Assembly: GCA_007922305.1 (NCBI GenBank)
Contig: ML677326.1
Location: 50,376,460-50,440,459, forward strand
Reading direction: 5' to 3'
DNA length: 64,000 nt
Source: Dermatemys mawii
Lineage: Eukaryota > Chordata > Testudines > Dermatemydidae
The translations under genes were made by a program, and so were the position numbers. The notes under the pieces were generated by a model, which was given only the letters and a program-made list of their open reading frames with translations, did not search any database and was not told where the DNA came from. Positions 48,511 through 62,279 of the stretch are shown piece after piece; positions within the stretch are counted from its first letter, which is position 1, and each line of letters starts with the position of its first letter.

Positions 48511-48976
48511 CAGGTCTGGGTTCAACCATCAAGTAGCCACACAAAGCAATGGCAAAAGGCAACAGTCCAAGCTGCAGGGCAAGTAAGGTAGTTCAGATTC
48601 AGGATAGCAGTGAAGAAAAACTGTAGACAACTATGGAGTAGTGGCAGACAGCAGGAATAGCCAGACACACAGGCCAACACCATGACCAGGAGAATGTATA
48701 AAGAGCTTCAGCTATCACTGGCCTGATGTAGGGGAGTCAAAATAAATGAGGTACATCACAAATACAGAGGAGCAACAGGATGCCTGTCGAAAAAATGAAG
48801 GCAGCAAGTCCTCTAAAGACAGCAATAACACAAATAAGAAGTAGAAGACTGGTTCAAAGACCACAATGGACTGGTGATAAAAGCAACATCCCTAAGGGGA
48901 GCTATGTACATGTAACCTCCAGACCCAGCAAGTAAGTAAATGCTTTCACAAAAATTACAACCATTGCTAAAAGGAA

Positions 48977-49170
48977 AGTAGCAGCAACCTGCACAATACC
49001 TGGAGGGAAGAGCACAAGCTGCAGGAGGGAAGAGTTTGGAAGAGGCACCAGATGCCAGCCTGTGTGCACATGGTTTGAACATTAACTGCAGTTGCATCTC
49101 TGTAAATGTTATCTTATTAAGGAGCCAGTTTACTTTTACAAACATGGAGTCCTCTCATGTTATTACACAC
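48977..49170 (+). repeat. 3' LTR of the Gypsy-type element
   Basis: It is homologous to 43970-44149 in the same orientation. It begins AGTAGCAGCAACC (the expected initial T is changed) and ends near GTTATTACACA. The two LTRs are clearly diverged, which implies an old insertion. Confidence 0.7.
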
Positions 49171-52100
49171 CACTGAGTACAAGAAACAGTAGATATACTT
49201 CTGAACTTTTGGAGACTGGTTCACTTAAGTATTCAGATATACAGATACTTGTCAAAACTATTCAGCTACATTAAGGCTGCATCACTGTGCAAATTCTCCA
49301 GCTCTCAGGGTGTCCTTCAAGTAGCCCATTTCTCCATAAATCCTCATCTATCCTATCTTGTATTATCTTCTTCTGAGATAGAACTATTGGTCTATCCAAT
49401 GATTTTACTGGTTGACAATATGAGTCAAATCATGGCCAGACTTGGATAGCATAGTGAGGGAAGACATAGGCACTTCCCTGAAAGTCCTCTGCAAGAATCC
49501 TGCTGGCAGAGACACAGGATTCTTCATGATGAGCCAATGGGATACACAAGCTAATGCAGTTTTTGACATCTCTCCTAGTACTCTCTTGAAAAGATTCTGC
49601 TTTGCTGCTTGTGGGATGTGAGAAGAGTGGGGAAAAGCTAATTCTGTAACAGAATTGACTCACTGTCTGCACCCATCCTACACATTGGCGGGTTTTAGTT
49701 TCTTCAACCTAGATCAACTTAGACCCATATTGTGCTTTGTTTTTATCCATCCTGTGACTGGAATGTGCTGATCATTTCTGATGGCTATAACAACCATGAG
49801 CAGGCCTGTTATGGGTAGGGCAAAGCACTCCAGGAACCAATCAAAATTTAGAACAAACAAACATGGCTGTATAATTATTTGCAATGGGAAACACTCTGAA
49901 AGCGGGAAATGAGAATCTGAGTTAAAATTAGACTGACTGAACTAATTTAGGAATTAGTTTAGGAAGAATATTTTACATATTTCTGCTTATCTACCACAAA
50001 TAGCAGAGCTGATTTCTTGGATGATGTTGAAGATCTAAATGCTAAATGATACTGGCAGTTCTATTCTGCTTCAGGAGGAGAACCCCTTTCTCTGTTTTGG
50101 ATAGAGTTGAAATTCCTACAGACATACTTCCCCTGAAAGAAAGAACACATTGCACCTAAAATTTTGTAAGGTTCTTCCTATATTTTATTATGGGAACCCT
50201 GAAGACTCAAAAGCATTTTCACAAAGAAATGTAATGTCATGAAAAAGGAGTTCAAGACATGTCTTGTTGCCTTAGCTGAAAACCCCTCTGATTGATCATA
50301 TGTAGATCTTGAGGCAGACTGGATCACTTGGGCTAAGACCATTGCTTGAATCCTCACTTATCCTGAGGGTTCAACTGATTAGTGAAAAAGGAATTGTCAT
50401 GTGTCAGAGAGCTGGGGAATCAGGTTCATTGCACCTTAAGTTTAATTCTGGGTCAAATACAGAACAGCCTGGATAGAATAGTTCCAAATAGTATGGTTGA
50501 GTGGAATTTGTAACATTCTGACAAGATTCCTAAAAGTGTAGAGTACAACTAATATGATAACCACCATTATACACCTTTTCAGTGGTAAGGTTTGAAAGGG
50601 TTATTTGAAAACTGTCTAATAAAAAGTAATTTTAAATGTCTCAAGGCCAGTAATAGGCAGTATGCAATCTTTGATAGTTTTATAATCTTTGTGACATGGT
50701 GCCCTCCAGCAAGCACAGAATGGGTCCTATTTCAGTTGTTTTAATAGACCAGAATGAATCAGAATAAAGTTGGTCTCAGCATGTTAAAACAGCATGAAAT
50801 ACATTCCCTCGCAAATTGTTTACAGAAAAATGTGTTTATGGAAATGTATCACTGATTAAAATTACCACAGGTAAAAGATCCTCTCTGAGTCTTGTTAATT
50901 GTATTTCTTCCCAGAGTGCATCTAGTAAGGATGACATTCAAAACTCACAAATGAATGCCACAAATGAATAAAGATTGAGAAAAAATATTTGGGGGAAGTT
51001 GGAAATTATAGGATTTTAAAAGGTGATGGGTCATTCAGTAGACAGAGCTCCATTCTACTGCTCACGGAATTTAGGTCTGAGAAAAAACACAGATTTCTTA
51101 TTCCTTTCTATCTTATTCAGTAACAGAATTTCTGACTCAGATAAACTGATATAGTGATCGTGCCTGATACAAGAAATGGAGAGTTGGGAAGGATAAAATG
51201 GACAAAATAATAGTTACAGTGAAGTGACAAAGACACTCCAGTCCCAAGAGTGGTCCTACTTAGATCAGTTAAAGTTCTGCAGTTACTGCCCTGCTATTGC
51301 AGTTACAAGCTATTTTCAGACTTTGTAGAAAAAGATGACAAACAAAACTGGCTCCTGCAGCTCAGTCATGCTGGAAAAAAGACAAGAGGCAATGAATGGT
51401 ATTTAATAAGACTGTAAATTTATCTGAACATAACTAGAAATACTTGGCAATAATTCTACAGTGCAGGTCATTTCTTCCTTAATTTTTTCTACCTATATTG
51501 GGGGTTCCTGTCAGCCGTTCCCCTCTCCTATCTGGTCCCAGCTCACTGCTGGGATCCCATTGCCCTACCCTTCTATGATGCGTGGGGACCAGAAAAAGGA
51601 ATGGATGTTGGATCCCCACTCTGCCATATGTTAGGAGTCCCAGTCTCCATTTCCTGAGCTTCCTTAAGGGCTACTTCCTCCTAAATCTCTTTCCAAATCC
51701 ATTTTATAAGAGAAGCATATCCCTCTGTAATGAATACCTGCACAGATATCTGCCACATTTGTTACCTACTAAGTTCTGATATTTTGACCTAACCTCCTTT
51801 GCTATCCCACCTGGTCTGGCCACTTCCTGCTCTGTCCAAGTACATGTTCCCCTTCCTTCCCCTTCTGCCATCCAACAGCAGCAGGGGCCCCATAATGGGG
51901 CAATAATCCCTTTCTTCCAGACAAGGACACCGCACATTCAGTTGCAATGAGCAAATTCTACAAAATAAATGTTTTTATAAAAGGTGAAAAAATCTTTGCT
52001 TGTACTTTCAAGAAAGACTAACCAGTTCTCGGCTGGCATAATTTTACATAGTTAGTCAAAATTCAAAGACTTGTATTGGAATGGCTTGGGATATGCAATT

Positions 52101-53448
52101 TTTTAAAAAAAATCAGGAAGCTCCAGTATTCTGACTTGTTACTATAATTATTAAAATTAATCATTAGTCTTATGGGGGGAAGAAAGCAGCAGCAAATATT
52201 CCAGTAATCTTATTACAAAACGAAATATGATATGCAGGATCTGATATAGCATTTCTTGTTGTAAATAAGTGTTTCACCACTAACTCCACCATAACATACA
52301 CCAATGATCATTTAATACATTATATTGGTGAATATAATATTTGATGATTATTGTATTTTTTTAAAATTCAGAATAGTTTTTCCCTTTTATTTTCTATATA
52401 ATTCCTAGTATAGTATATAATCACTCCAGAGTTTTTTGAAGTTATCTGAACACTTTACTTGACTTTTTTTAAAAACTGCTGCTTCAAATTCTTCATCTTG
52501 ATCCTTATTATAGTGTGGGCATCATATGTGGAGAACAAGACTGTGTCTAGGGAGCATGTGCAATATGATCTTTAAAGGGCACAGCAGCTCTTCTGCTTTC
52601 ATGTTAAAAAAACAGAAATGCTGCCATTCAGAATTCCTGAAAGGCTTAAAAACACATAAACAAGATAGAGCAAAACATGCACAAAAGGTAAAATATGCCA
52701 TGGGAGTTCAAAGGAGATGCATTACTGCAGGTTGAAACTAATTTCTCTGGCTTTCATTCTTAGTACTAAGACATTTACAAGTAAATTACTAAATATAAAA
52801 GATTACAAGTTCGCTGAATCAGAAGAACCCCAGCTTTTGGTATGATTAAGTTTTAATTGTATTTCTCCTTAGGGATCACTAGTAGCTAATAAGCTCATGA
52901 AAATAGGTCTTTAAATAGTAGGAGTAGTAAAAGTCACTCCATGCACTATATTTTGATATGCTTGGTTGCCTAAGGCATCCTAGTGTCTGCAGTCTCAAGT
53001 GTTCATCTTCATCAATGAAATATCTAAATAATACACAAAATATCCTTTTTTTTAAAAAAAAATGACAGCTAGCTGGCATAGCTTCAGCTTATCAGATGAA
53101 TATGTCTTTTGAAAATCTCAGTTATGAGGCACCTGTGTCTTTCGTCTTAACTCTATTGAGGTTTATTTATTAGAAATACCCATTTACAAGTCACAAGTTC
53201 TGTGCACTTCCCAGGTTTAATGATAAGCATCTTAGTCTAACACTATTAAATCTTTGCTCCTATGCTTTTAAGCTCTTAAAAGTGGCTCTCATGGAAAAAC
53301 AACATTCATTTGTTACTTTTTCCAGTGCATATTAATACTGTAACAATTTTTGAAATGGTGTGCTCCTAATATATGTGTGCAAATCCCTCTGTCCCTATTT
53401 CACCAGAAGTGTGTGTGCGCATGTGAAAGATCTTCCCTCTCTCTCTTT
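49171..53448. other. Unrecognised DNA
   Basis: No gene, RNA or named repeat is recognised in this 4.3-kb stretch. A moderately GC-rich patch at 51500-51930 yields only short frames. Confidence 0.4.
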
Positions 53449-53634
53449 GTATCTCTACACTGCAAAAAACACCTGCAGCTGGTCCGTATCAGGTGACTTG
53501 GCTATAAAATTGCCAAGTATACACTGAGGCTTTAGTCCAAATGTCTGCACAGCAATTTTATAGCCCCATAGCCCAAATTTGAGTCAACTGACATGGGACA
53601 ACTGTAGGTGTTTTTTTGCAGGGTAGATATACCC
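53449..53634. mobile_element. MITE with ~30-bp inverted repeats
   Basis: The left end contains TATCTCTACACTGCAAAAAA followed by CACCTGCAG. The right end, reverse complemented, reads GGGTATATCTACCCTGCAAA and then CACCTACAG. Internal CAATTTTATAG and CTATAAAATTG words are mutually inverted. No ORF is present and the target duplication is not resolved. Confidence 0.75.
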
Positions 53635-56600
53635 TATATGTTTACTTGGACTTCAGCATGAATGGACCAATTCCTGGAGTGGAGATGGGGGTACGGAGAG
53701 CCAAAAAGATGCCCGCCCACCATCTCAACAAGCCAGGAGTGATGTTGCCGGTCAGACCAGAGAAGGAGATGCACCATTTCTGAGGTAGATGGGGAGGGAG
53801 TGCAATACATGCCTGAAAATGTCATAGCTGGGCTTCACCTACTCCTCAGGTTCATTGCATCCAATTAGTCAGCCAGGATGGCAGAAGGTCCCTGCACTCT
53901 CTCCTCCCAACTGTATAAACATGTTTTCTGGGCCACAGGAACCACTTGTTGGACCAAGCTGAACACCTGGTATGTGTGATAAGGCAGGCATACACTGCCC
54001 CTAACACACTGTTAAGTTAATAAGTTTTGGTCTGCTGCAAAAAGTCCATCCCAGCATCGGTCTTTCATTCACCTGTTAGCTTGACCAATACCTGATGAGC
54101 ACACACAGGTAAAGTGGTTGTGAGTGCACATGGACAGTTAAGGCACTTATGTTATTTGATTTGCATGTACATATCAGGTATTTGTGTGCAGCATGAATTA
54201 GGCATTCACAAATGTATGCAGAAAACTGTATGGGTGCAATTTACAATCTGTTAATATTTTTCATATATAACAGTTTTCAAATGTACATAGCTATATACTT
54301 ACACAGAAAGACTAGGTAGATGTGTCTGTAAGAGAGACATTTCCTAAATCTCCAAAGTATTAATTTAGAAGACTAAAGTACCTTTATATTTAATTAATCA
54401 AGTGATTTTAGAATTTTAGACCCCCCCCCAATAGCAATTAGGTTTATACTGACAGTAAATCGGTACTGGCATATCACAACTGAGAAGCAAAGGAATGATT
54501 TATGGAACATCAAGGCCACAAGTTTATTAAAGACAGAGAAAAAAAAATAGATGCCCCCTGTACATCTCCCACACAGAGAATTAACTAAATCTCACTGACT
54601 TGCTGGGACACTAAGCCCTATAACAGGTGTGACAATTATGTATTGAACAACTTGAGGGATTTAGTTCTCCAATCAACTGGGAACTAAGTAACTGTTGATG
54701 AGAAAATGAACAGTTAATTAACAAATATTAAGATCCTGACCTGCCAAGAAAAATTAAACTCAAGGGATGTAACATGTTTGCCCTGGAGAAACTAAATTAT
54801 TAGAACTAGAGTTGGTCAAAACTGTTGAACATTTTTGCTCAACATGTTAGTAATTTTGCCCCTTGAAAATTTTATAGAAAAGCTACCATTGCATCCATTT
54901 ACAGCAGTTTTGTCCTGAGCAGAGAAAAGCAAGAGAGGGATAGAGCAATACCCAGAGAATCACATACATGTACAATAAATTTGATACCTTACTTTGTGCA
55001 CATAAGAATGGAAGCAGACAGAGACACACAGGCAATCCTAACCTACCTCCAGAGGTTGCACAGAGATCTGTACCAGGCACCACACTGACTATACAAGGAT
55101 ATGTTGGATTTCAAACTGGAATTACAATCCTTCAAGACTACCTAGTGTTGTTTCCTTAGAGAGAAGATTCAGTGGATCCTGTTAACATGATGTCCTCATC
55201 CTGGAATAAACTGTAGAACCTTTCCACAAATATAGCAAATTCCCAGGAATACTCATTGATCCTGTGTCTCCACATCAGTTAGGCCCTTCCTTGCCATTTT
55301 CTTGGCAAAGAGGTTCTGTTGGAGCTGGGCTACTAGGGATTCCCCACTGTGTGGGGCAGCCCCTAGAAGCTCCCTGTTGGACAGAAATGTGCAGAAAAGG
55401 TATTACTGCCTGAAGACAATGTGTACCTCACAGTCCTGCTTTACACACACTCCATCCTCTCCCTTTCCACCACCTGCAAATCCATCTCCTGCACAGATAC
55501 CATGAAAAGACATCCACTTAGTCTGAAGAATCAGGGAGATGCTGTCACCGAGGTGACAGAGTTTCCCTTCTTGGTGAGTGTGGCCCCCTCTATATCCAGA
55601 TCTGAGGACTGCAATCAAGGCCCTACTTTGCACTACCTAAGACTCAATGAATAAGAGCTAAAATATTGCAATAAAGTTTATGTGACAGACATGGCAATTT
55701 CCTGCATATTCTTGGAAGACCTTGTTGTATTAAGTTTATGTATTGTTGTGGTCCAGGATTGTAGGTAACCACTTTAGCGGGAGTTGGGAGTTCAAAAAAC
55801 TATACTGAAAATTTTCCAGAAAAGCATGGTCTTTTGGGACAATACATATTAAGTGGATTTCCTGCGGAATCTCTAAGAAGAAGCTCATGCAAATTCACAA
55901 CTCCATTATGCAAAACCCAGCTTTCTGAACCTACATCTTGAAGACAAGTCACTGTCTGCTGATAACATTACAGAAGACCTAAATCAAAGGCCTGAGATGT
56001 ATAAAAATGACTGATCTGTCCTTGTATACAGAGGGAAAATGTGCTTATAGGTTTTGACGGACTAAAAGCTACCAGAGGCCTAGATGGGGATTGGGATAAC
56101 CTCAGGTAAGCTTTTTAGCATGCATGCAAATTCTAATTTTAATGTTTTCTCTGTAATACTTTTACCTTAAGAACAAATGTGCTTGCTTAGAAGTTGCTAT
56201 TTGGTAACTGTAGGCAACACCTTGGTCATAGTCCTCAAAGAGAGCAAAGTTCAGAATTGCTAGTGATACGACAGTGTTAAGCAAGGAGCTGTGCAGTCTT
56301 AAAATATCCCAGAAGGGAGTGAGACATAGGTCTCAGCCCAGGAGAAGTGATATCTGGCACCCTTGAGGGACCACAGAGGGAGAAATACAGGGGCAGTTAC
56401 TTTGGAACTATGACAGGATGTTCCCAAGAGTATTTCCAGGAAGATGGGAAACAAATTACTAGAAATCTGTTGAGAAAGAATGTTCTTTTGAGATTTCCTC
56501 CTAATTTTGCAAATCCAACAGTTATAATAGATAAGCATCTGAAATGAAATTCTGGCACTACTTAAGCCAGTGGACTTTTATGTCTCATGTCAATGGGGCC

Positions 56601-59600
56601 AGGATTTCACCCCTAGTCTTTTGAATGCACTGCCAAATTGAAGCAAATTACTGACTCTTGAGATTCAACCATCATCTTGGCTATTTACTTTAGTCTAAGT
56701 CTGATGCTGGTCAGTATCTACATTGCTCAAGCAATTGACCTACTGAAATCAATATAATTTATATTTATCAAGAATGAATTTAGTTAAAGGGATACAGCAG
56801 AGACTATTTCTGTTTGGACTAAAATGATATGATGCTGGAGATTTTTTGAAAAGTTTCATTTTTTTAAAAAAGCATGATGTAAGATTGATGTATGTCCTGA
56901 TAACGAAATAACTCAGTGTTATCTTAACATAGTGTTAAAGGTGTGTGCCATTTGCTCTTTACTTAGAAATCCTAATTTTCCACTTCCTTGCCACTCTGCA
57001 TGACATATTGCCCGGAGCACCATGGCAAAGCAGTGGAAGCACTATTTAGGAACTTGTAAAAGAGGGTAAGGATGATTTATTCAAGTTCAAGTAGTGATTA
57101 TAATTTCAGGCAACCCTATCCTTCTCTCAAAAATGAAATAACTTTGAAGTTGGAAAATGTGTAAACTTGTGGCAAAAAATTTTTTCCCTGCCCTTGGCTT
57201 TGGTGATTAGTAACTAGCTGACAAGTTCCATTTAATATATCTCAGATTACCATAAATGTAAAACATTGCTTCCTCCAAAGTGAGCTCAGATGTTTGATAA
57301 CTTCAAGAGTGTTGGTTTACAGTCCAAACACTATACTGTACTTCACTGTACTCTTTTCCCTGGGCACTTCTGAATATCATAAGATGATATAATACTGTAT
57401 AACCCATTCCAGTCTGTTGTACTTTTCAGCTACATTCGGATATGACGGAAGAAAAGTAGATGGCTTTATATTTGACTATATCAAGTCAGGTACCTGGCCC
57501 AGTGATATTTAAGCAGCATATTAAAAGGTGTTCTTTTTATTTTCCAGAGGAGACTCAAGTTGATACATAAAAACACAATATCTTTTAGACTTGTTTCCAA
57601 AATGCTTGACAGTGAATTGTCAGGGGTGAAAAGAGAGAGTGCCTTAAAAGATATGAAGAAAAATGTAATAGATTTTAACACAAATGGATACTGGAAAAAA
57701 ACATGCCCTTGGCTAGAAACTGCAAGACAGTGCATTCCCACTAGAAGGCAAAACTGAAAATTCAAGGATTTATTTTTAATCATACTCAGCAAGCAAAAAT
57801 AAAATGGACACACACATATTTTGCTATTAAAAAACCCCTGCTATGACAAAAGCAATAATAAAAGAAAATTGACATGTAATTTAGCTTCAACTAAATACCA
57901 CAAGACAAGAAAGGCTGGAAACTGACACTCTGTTAATTTACAAGGTAAGTATGATAAAAAAAAGAAGCTAAAAATGAACTTCCCCATAATGCACTGCAAA
58001 TTGTATCACTAATACTTATCTTGGGGCAATGCCTTTCCAGCTATGAGAGCCAATTCAGTCCTCACGTTAGCTCAGATCTAGGTCTCACCACAGTAGGGAA
58101 TGCCAATTGTGCCAAACTGTGCTGAATTAATTGTGGCTATTTGGCTGCTTCTCCTGCTACTTACTAAGGCAGAAATGAAAGTAATAAAATCACAGATATT
58201 TTTCCCCTTTCCATCTTATATGCAATGCCAGCTGTATGCTCACTAAAAAAAAGTTTCTCTTTATCTGTTACCAGCCAATACAATGATGCTCACTTTTGGG
58301 CAAACATAAGATACACAACTTTTAACTTCTATTTCCTCATAGAAAAAGGCTTCTATTCTTTCCACATATAAAAGAGGACAGTTTGGCAACAGTCACACCA
58401 CACACATCACTAAGTTCAAGTTTCAGCCAGACAGCAGCATTACCAACCTGTTAAAAACTCTTTGATTTTAACTTGACTGTTTTAATATGATCTCATGTTG
58501 CCTTTTAGCTGAATGTTTATGTCTGCAAGTGACAACAGCAAAAATTCCACTATCTTCTTTGAAGGAAATCTCTTTAATCAAAACAGGAACAGGAGAATAC
58601 ATCTGAATACATTTCAGTTCCACTTTTTTTCAGGTTACCTCAAAATTCAGTTCGAGTTGCTTTATCTTCTCTGAACAAGAAAATATTATGTTTTTGAAGG
58701 ATATGTTTAAGCCAGCCCAATTCTGAAAATTCTCAGGATAGTGCACTGAGCATCCAAGCAAACATTGTCCACTTTGTGGTTGTGTAAGTGAACTAGAAAA
58801 CAAAGCATCAAAGGAATAGCAAGCAAAGCATGAAAACGAACAACAAGCTAGAGGCTACTGGAAGGATTGGTGGCTAAAGAAAAAAGAAGCAGGACATATA
58901 CAATGAAAACAAACCCCAATGGATATGAGTATGCTTGGAAGAATTGAAGGGCTATTGTCAAAGGTAGAGAAAATTATAGAGCAAAGTAGCATATCTTCCT
59001 TTCTGCTTCCTTGAGTCTAAACTCTAAGAGGAGAGCCTAAACTCTGAGATCCCAGCCATGTCACACAGGAATGATGAATTCCACTTCTGCACCCCTTTTC
59101 TCTTGCACCCTATGGAAATTCCTGCCTGGAAGACTATATAGCAGGCTGACCGTACTTAAAAAAAAAATGCATGCCCAATCTATCTACTCACTGAAAACTT
59201 ATAGTGATGGATATTTGCTGCTGCTGGGAAAGATGTGATCAGTTTACGTGGGGAAAAAAATACAGCAGCTTTTTATTTACAGCAGGTGAGCACTGTCAAA
59301 TTGAGCACTAGAGATAAGTTTTTCATACTACTGAGGCAACTAGACTACTGTACATGTAGTGTAAATTTGGTAGTCCTCTGACTTCTAGCTCAAAGTAAGC
59401 AGAAAAAGGGGTCACCAGGTAAGGATTTGTGTCAAGCCCTGGTAAATCAAACTGTAACAGAACAGATCATAAGGATCTTATTTCCTTTATGGAAGACTCT
59501 GAAACCAAACACATATCATTTGCTACGTAATTTATTGTTCCACAAAACAGCAAATGCATCTGTACAAGGAGCACATATAATTTTATCCATCTATTTGCCT

Positions 59601-59763
59601 TCGGTGACTGCAGCATTTCAAAAACGTGGAAAAGAAAAGGGATTAGAAATGTTTGCTGAAAGCTCAGCATGCTGCACACTATTTATTCAATTCAGTTATT
59701 AACTTGCAAATTCTATTTTGTTAGCTATGCTGAAGAGCTAAAGTCAACATTATCAAATTTGAA
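53635..59763. other. Mostly unrecognised DNA
   Basis: Only faint relics are seen: an old inverted element near 54797-54880, and another at about 56550-56613 containing TCAATGGGGCCAGGATTTCA. The open frames in this stretch have no recognised domain. Confidence 0.4.
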
Positions 59764-59914
59764 GTTAAGACACCTACATTCATATTTAGGCAAGTAAATA
59801 AATGGCCTGCTTGTTGGAGGTGCAGAGAACCCAGAAGTCCTAACGAAGACAGTGAGAGCTATAGCTGCTTCATTAAGTGCCTAAATACAAATGGATGTAG
59901 GTGTCTAATTTTAG
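59764..59914. repeat. Foldback-type old MITE
   Basis: The left arm GTTAAGACACCTACATTCAT with ATATTTAGGCA is mirrored on the right by TGCCTAAATAC, ATGGATGTAGGTGTCTAATT. The centre is the usual gene-free spacer. Confidence 0.65.
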
Positions 59915-62279
59915 AGACGCATATTAAAATTTTGGAGTACAATTTTTGGACAGGGGTAGGTTTTGTGAAAATAATATATGCAAATACCTATCACCTATGA
60001 TTAATCTCCATCCCCAGTTAAATAGAAGTGTACTCACAACCAATCTCCCCATGTCCTCCCCTGGCAGCCTCCTGCCTGCCCGCAATAGCACAACCCCATA
60101 GACTATGCCTTCCTCAACTGTTTGTGAAGTTCAAGATTCTCTAGTGAAATGGCTTCACCCTGACTCCTCCTCTTCAAGAAGAAGAGGGCTGAATGACAAT
60201 CTGTTCTGCAGTTTAACACTGCAGTCTGAGAAGATAACAGTTGTGGAATTAGGAATGTTGTCTGGGCTGGCTCATGGTATGGTTAAGTGTATTACCATAC
60301 AGAATCAAATAGGTAGCACAGGCTATCCTTATTTTCTTGTTTTGATATTGTACTACATGCAGTTAGGTAGTCTATATACAAATGAAAACAAAGAACTTTT
60401 AAAATTAGTTCTTACTTCTTACCCAGATTAATTCTGAACACATGGATTTGATACAAGATTTTGTATTTAAATAGATTTTCTTTTCTCGGGCCAGGGAGGA
60501 ATTTTTTTCCATGTTCTTTATTGTTTACTTGTAAATGTTTTTGAGATATTTTAAGAGTTAATTATTTGAGAAAAAATTAATATTTGTTCTAGGCAAAACA
60601 GATTCAACCTATTTTTTCATAAAATCTTGTGCAAAAATTATACTCATTTCATGAACCCAGAATATTTTTCTTTTCTATTAAATGACAATTTGCATATTGA
60701 AAACATGACTATTGAACTTTTAACCCTTTTTTTGGAACACTGATTTATGCTTGAGGAAAAAAATATTGAAGATGGGTTTATGTTCAGCAACAAGTCCCTT
60801 TTAGAGTGGGTAGGAACCTTTCACCACCACAACACAGCCATATGGATAAGCAAACACAAGCAAAATTTTCTGTTATTCATGAAATTGGTCCATTTTAGTA
60901 AATTTACAATGAGATGCAAGAGGCCTGATATTTAAGCTTTTTGAATTTTGTTTTGAACTCCTCATATACTAGTAATTCATACCTATGTCATAAAGCTCAC
61001 TTACAAGGAACTGATATTGAAGTAGATTATGATGGAGGTAGAAGAATACATTTTTATTTCTTTCTTTGAATGTTAAGGGAATATGATTTTTTAAAATATA
61101 TTATAGCAGCTAGGTTTTATGATCATCATGTTATTGTGCCCACATGCACTATAAAAATGCATAGAATACATGCCCTTGTTCCAAAGATCTTATGGTTTTA
61201 TATTTTGATCCTGCAAAAGTATGCACATGTGAAGTTTGTCCTAATATAAAGTCCCATCAAACAGAACAGGAATTTTCTAAGGGTCTGCCAGTATAGATCC
61301 CTTGTAGGATTGGGGCCTAAATAACAGAAGGACAAAAAAACAAGAATATAACATACACCAGGAGGGAAGGACATAGATTACTGAAATAAGATTATGCTAT
61401 TACTCAAGTTTTGGGATATGTATGTCTTAGTGATTAACGTGGCTTTTGTTGTTGTATTTTATAAGTGTAAATACATTCATTTTTTGTAGGCTATTCTGCA
61501 GAAGTTAGTTTTTAGGAGTGAATTGAATAAGGCAAGGGGTACACACTTTGTTGAAAAATTCCTTTCCAAAATTCTGGGCAGTGATAGTTACAATTGGGCG
61601 CAGCCTTACATCTGTAAATACTGTAGTCCCAATGAGAGGGCTCCTGGTTTGTAATCTAGTATTTTTGAATGAGATGTTCACAAAACTATATTATTTCTTC
61701 AAAAGATATTGACTGAAGATTTCAAATTGTGTTTGGAGGGCAATATTTTACAATGCATCTTTGTAGGTAATTTATATCACATCTAACAACATGTTTAGAA
61801 TTAACTTGACTTTCTTTCTTTAATTTAATGGTAAAAGATGAACTCTTAGAAGATGGAAAAACCGTCCTTGTTGGGTAACTATTTTGCTTTGGGTATTTTT
61901 CTAAATATTGCCAGTGTAGGCAATCTGTCATCTGAGCTTCCCCTTGCTACCCCACAAACAGCATGAACTTAATTCAGGAGAGAACACTTCAGCTGTCAAG
62001 TAATGCAGAAGCTATTTACCATCACCCAGAAAATGAATAGATGTATGCACACTCTTCACATCCTATTCAAGTGAAAGAACAGTAATGTCAGAAGTTTAAA
62101 TATTAAAGTACTGTAGTTGTTACTGGTTTGCATGTGAATAAGAACCAGTGTTTTACAGTCTTTGAATACAAAATGCCACCATAGCTGGGGACAAAAACAA
62201 ACAAAACAAAACAGTTTTCCTCCTATTTGTGCTGAGTCAAAGATTAATGCAAAAATTAATACAAACATGAACTTTGGGG
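59915..62279. other. Mostly unrecognised AT-rich DNA
   Basis: A decayed 'gatcctgca...ggatt(g)ggggcc' relic lies at about 61201-61320. The 108-codon frame at 60105 has no recognised domain. Nothing else is seen. Confidence 0.4.

Larger units (their letters stand above)
43970..49170 (+). mobile_element. Decayed Ty3/Gypsy-type LTR retrotransposon
   Basis: Two diverged LTRs (43970-44149 and 48977-49170) bracket remnants in the expected order: gag capsid, protease/RT N-terminus, RT end/RNase H, then integrase. Integrase after RT/RNase H is the Ty3/Gypsy arrangement. All frames carry stops and shifts, and the RT catalytic core is missing. Foreign insertions at 46221-46344 (hAT MITE), 46683-46995 (CR1) and 46996-47410 (GC-rich repeat) lie between the two pol halves. 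No matching target duplication is visible at the outer edges. It is non-functional and old. Confidence 0.75.

Noticed and set aside
60105..60431. 108-codon plus-strand open frame
   Set aside because: No recognisable domain, unremarkable composition and no neighbouring exons; consistent with chance.
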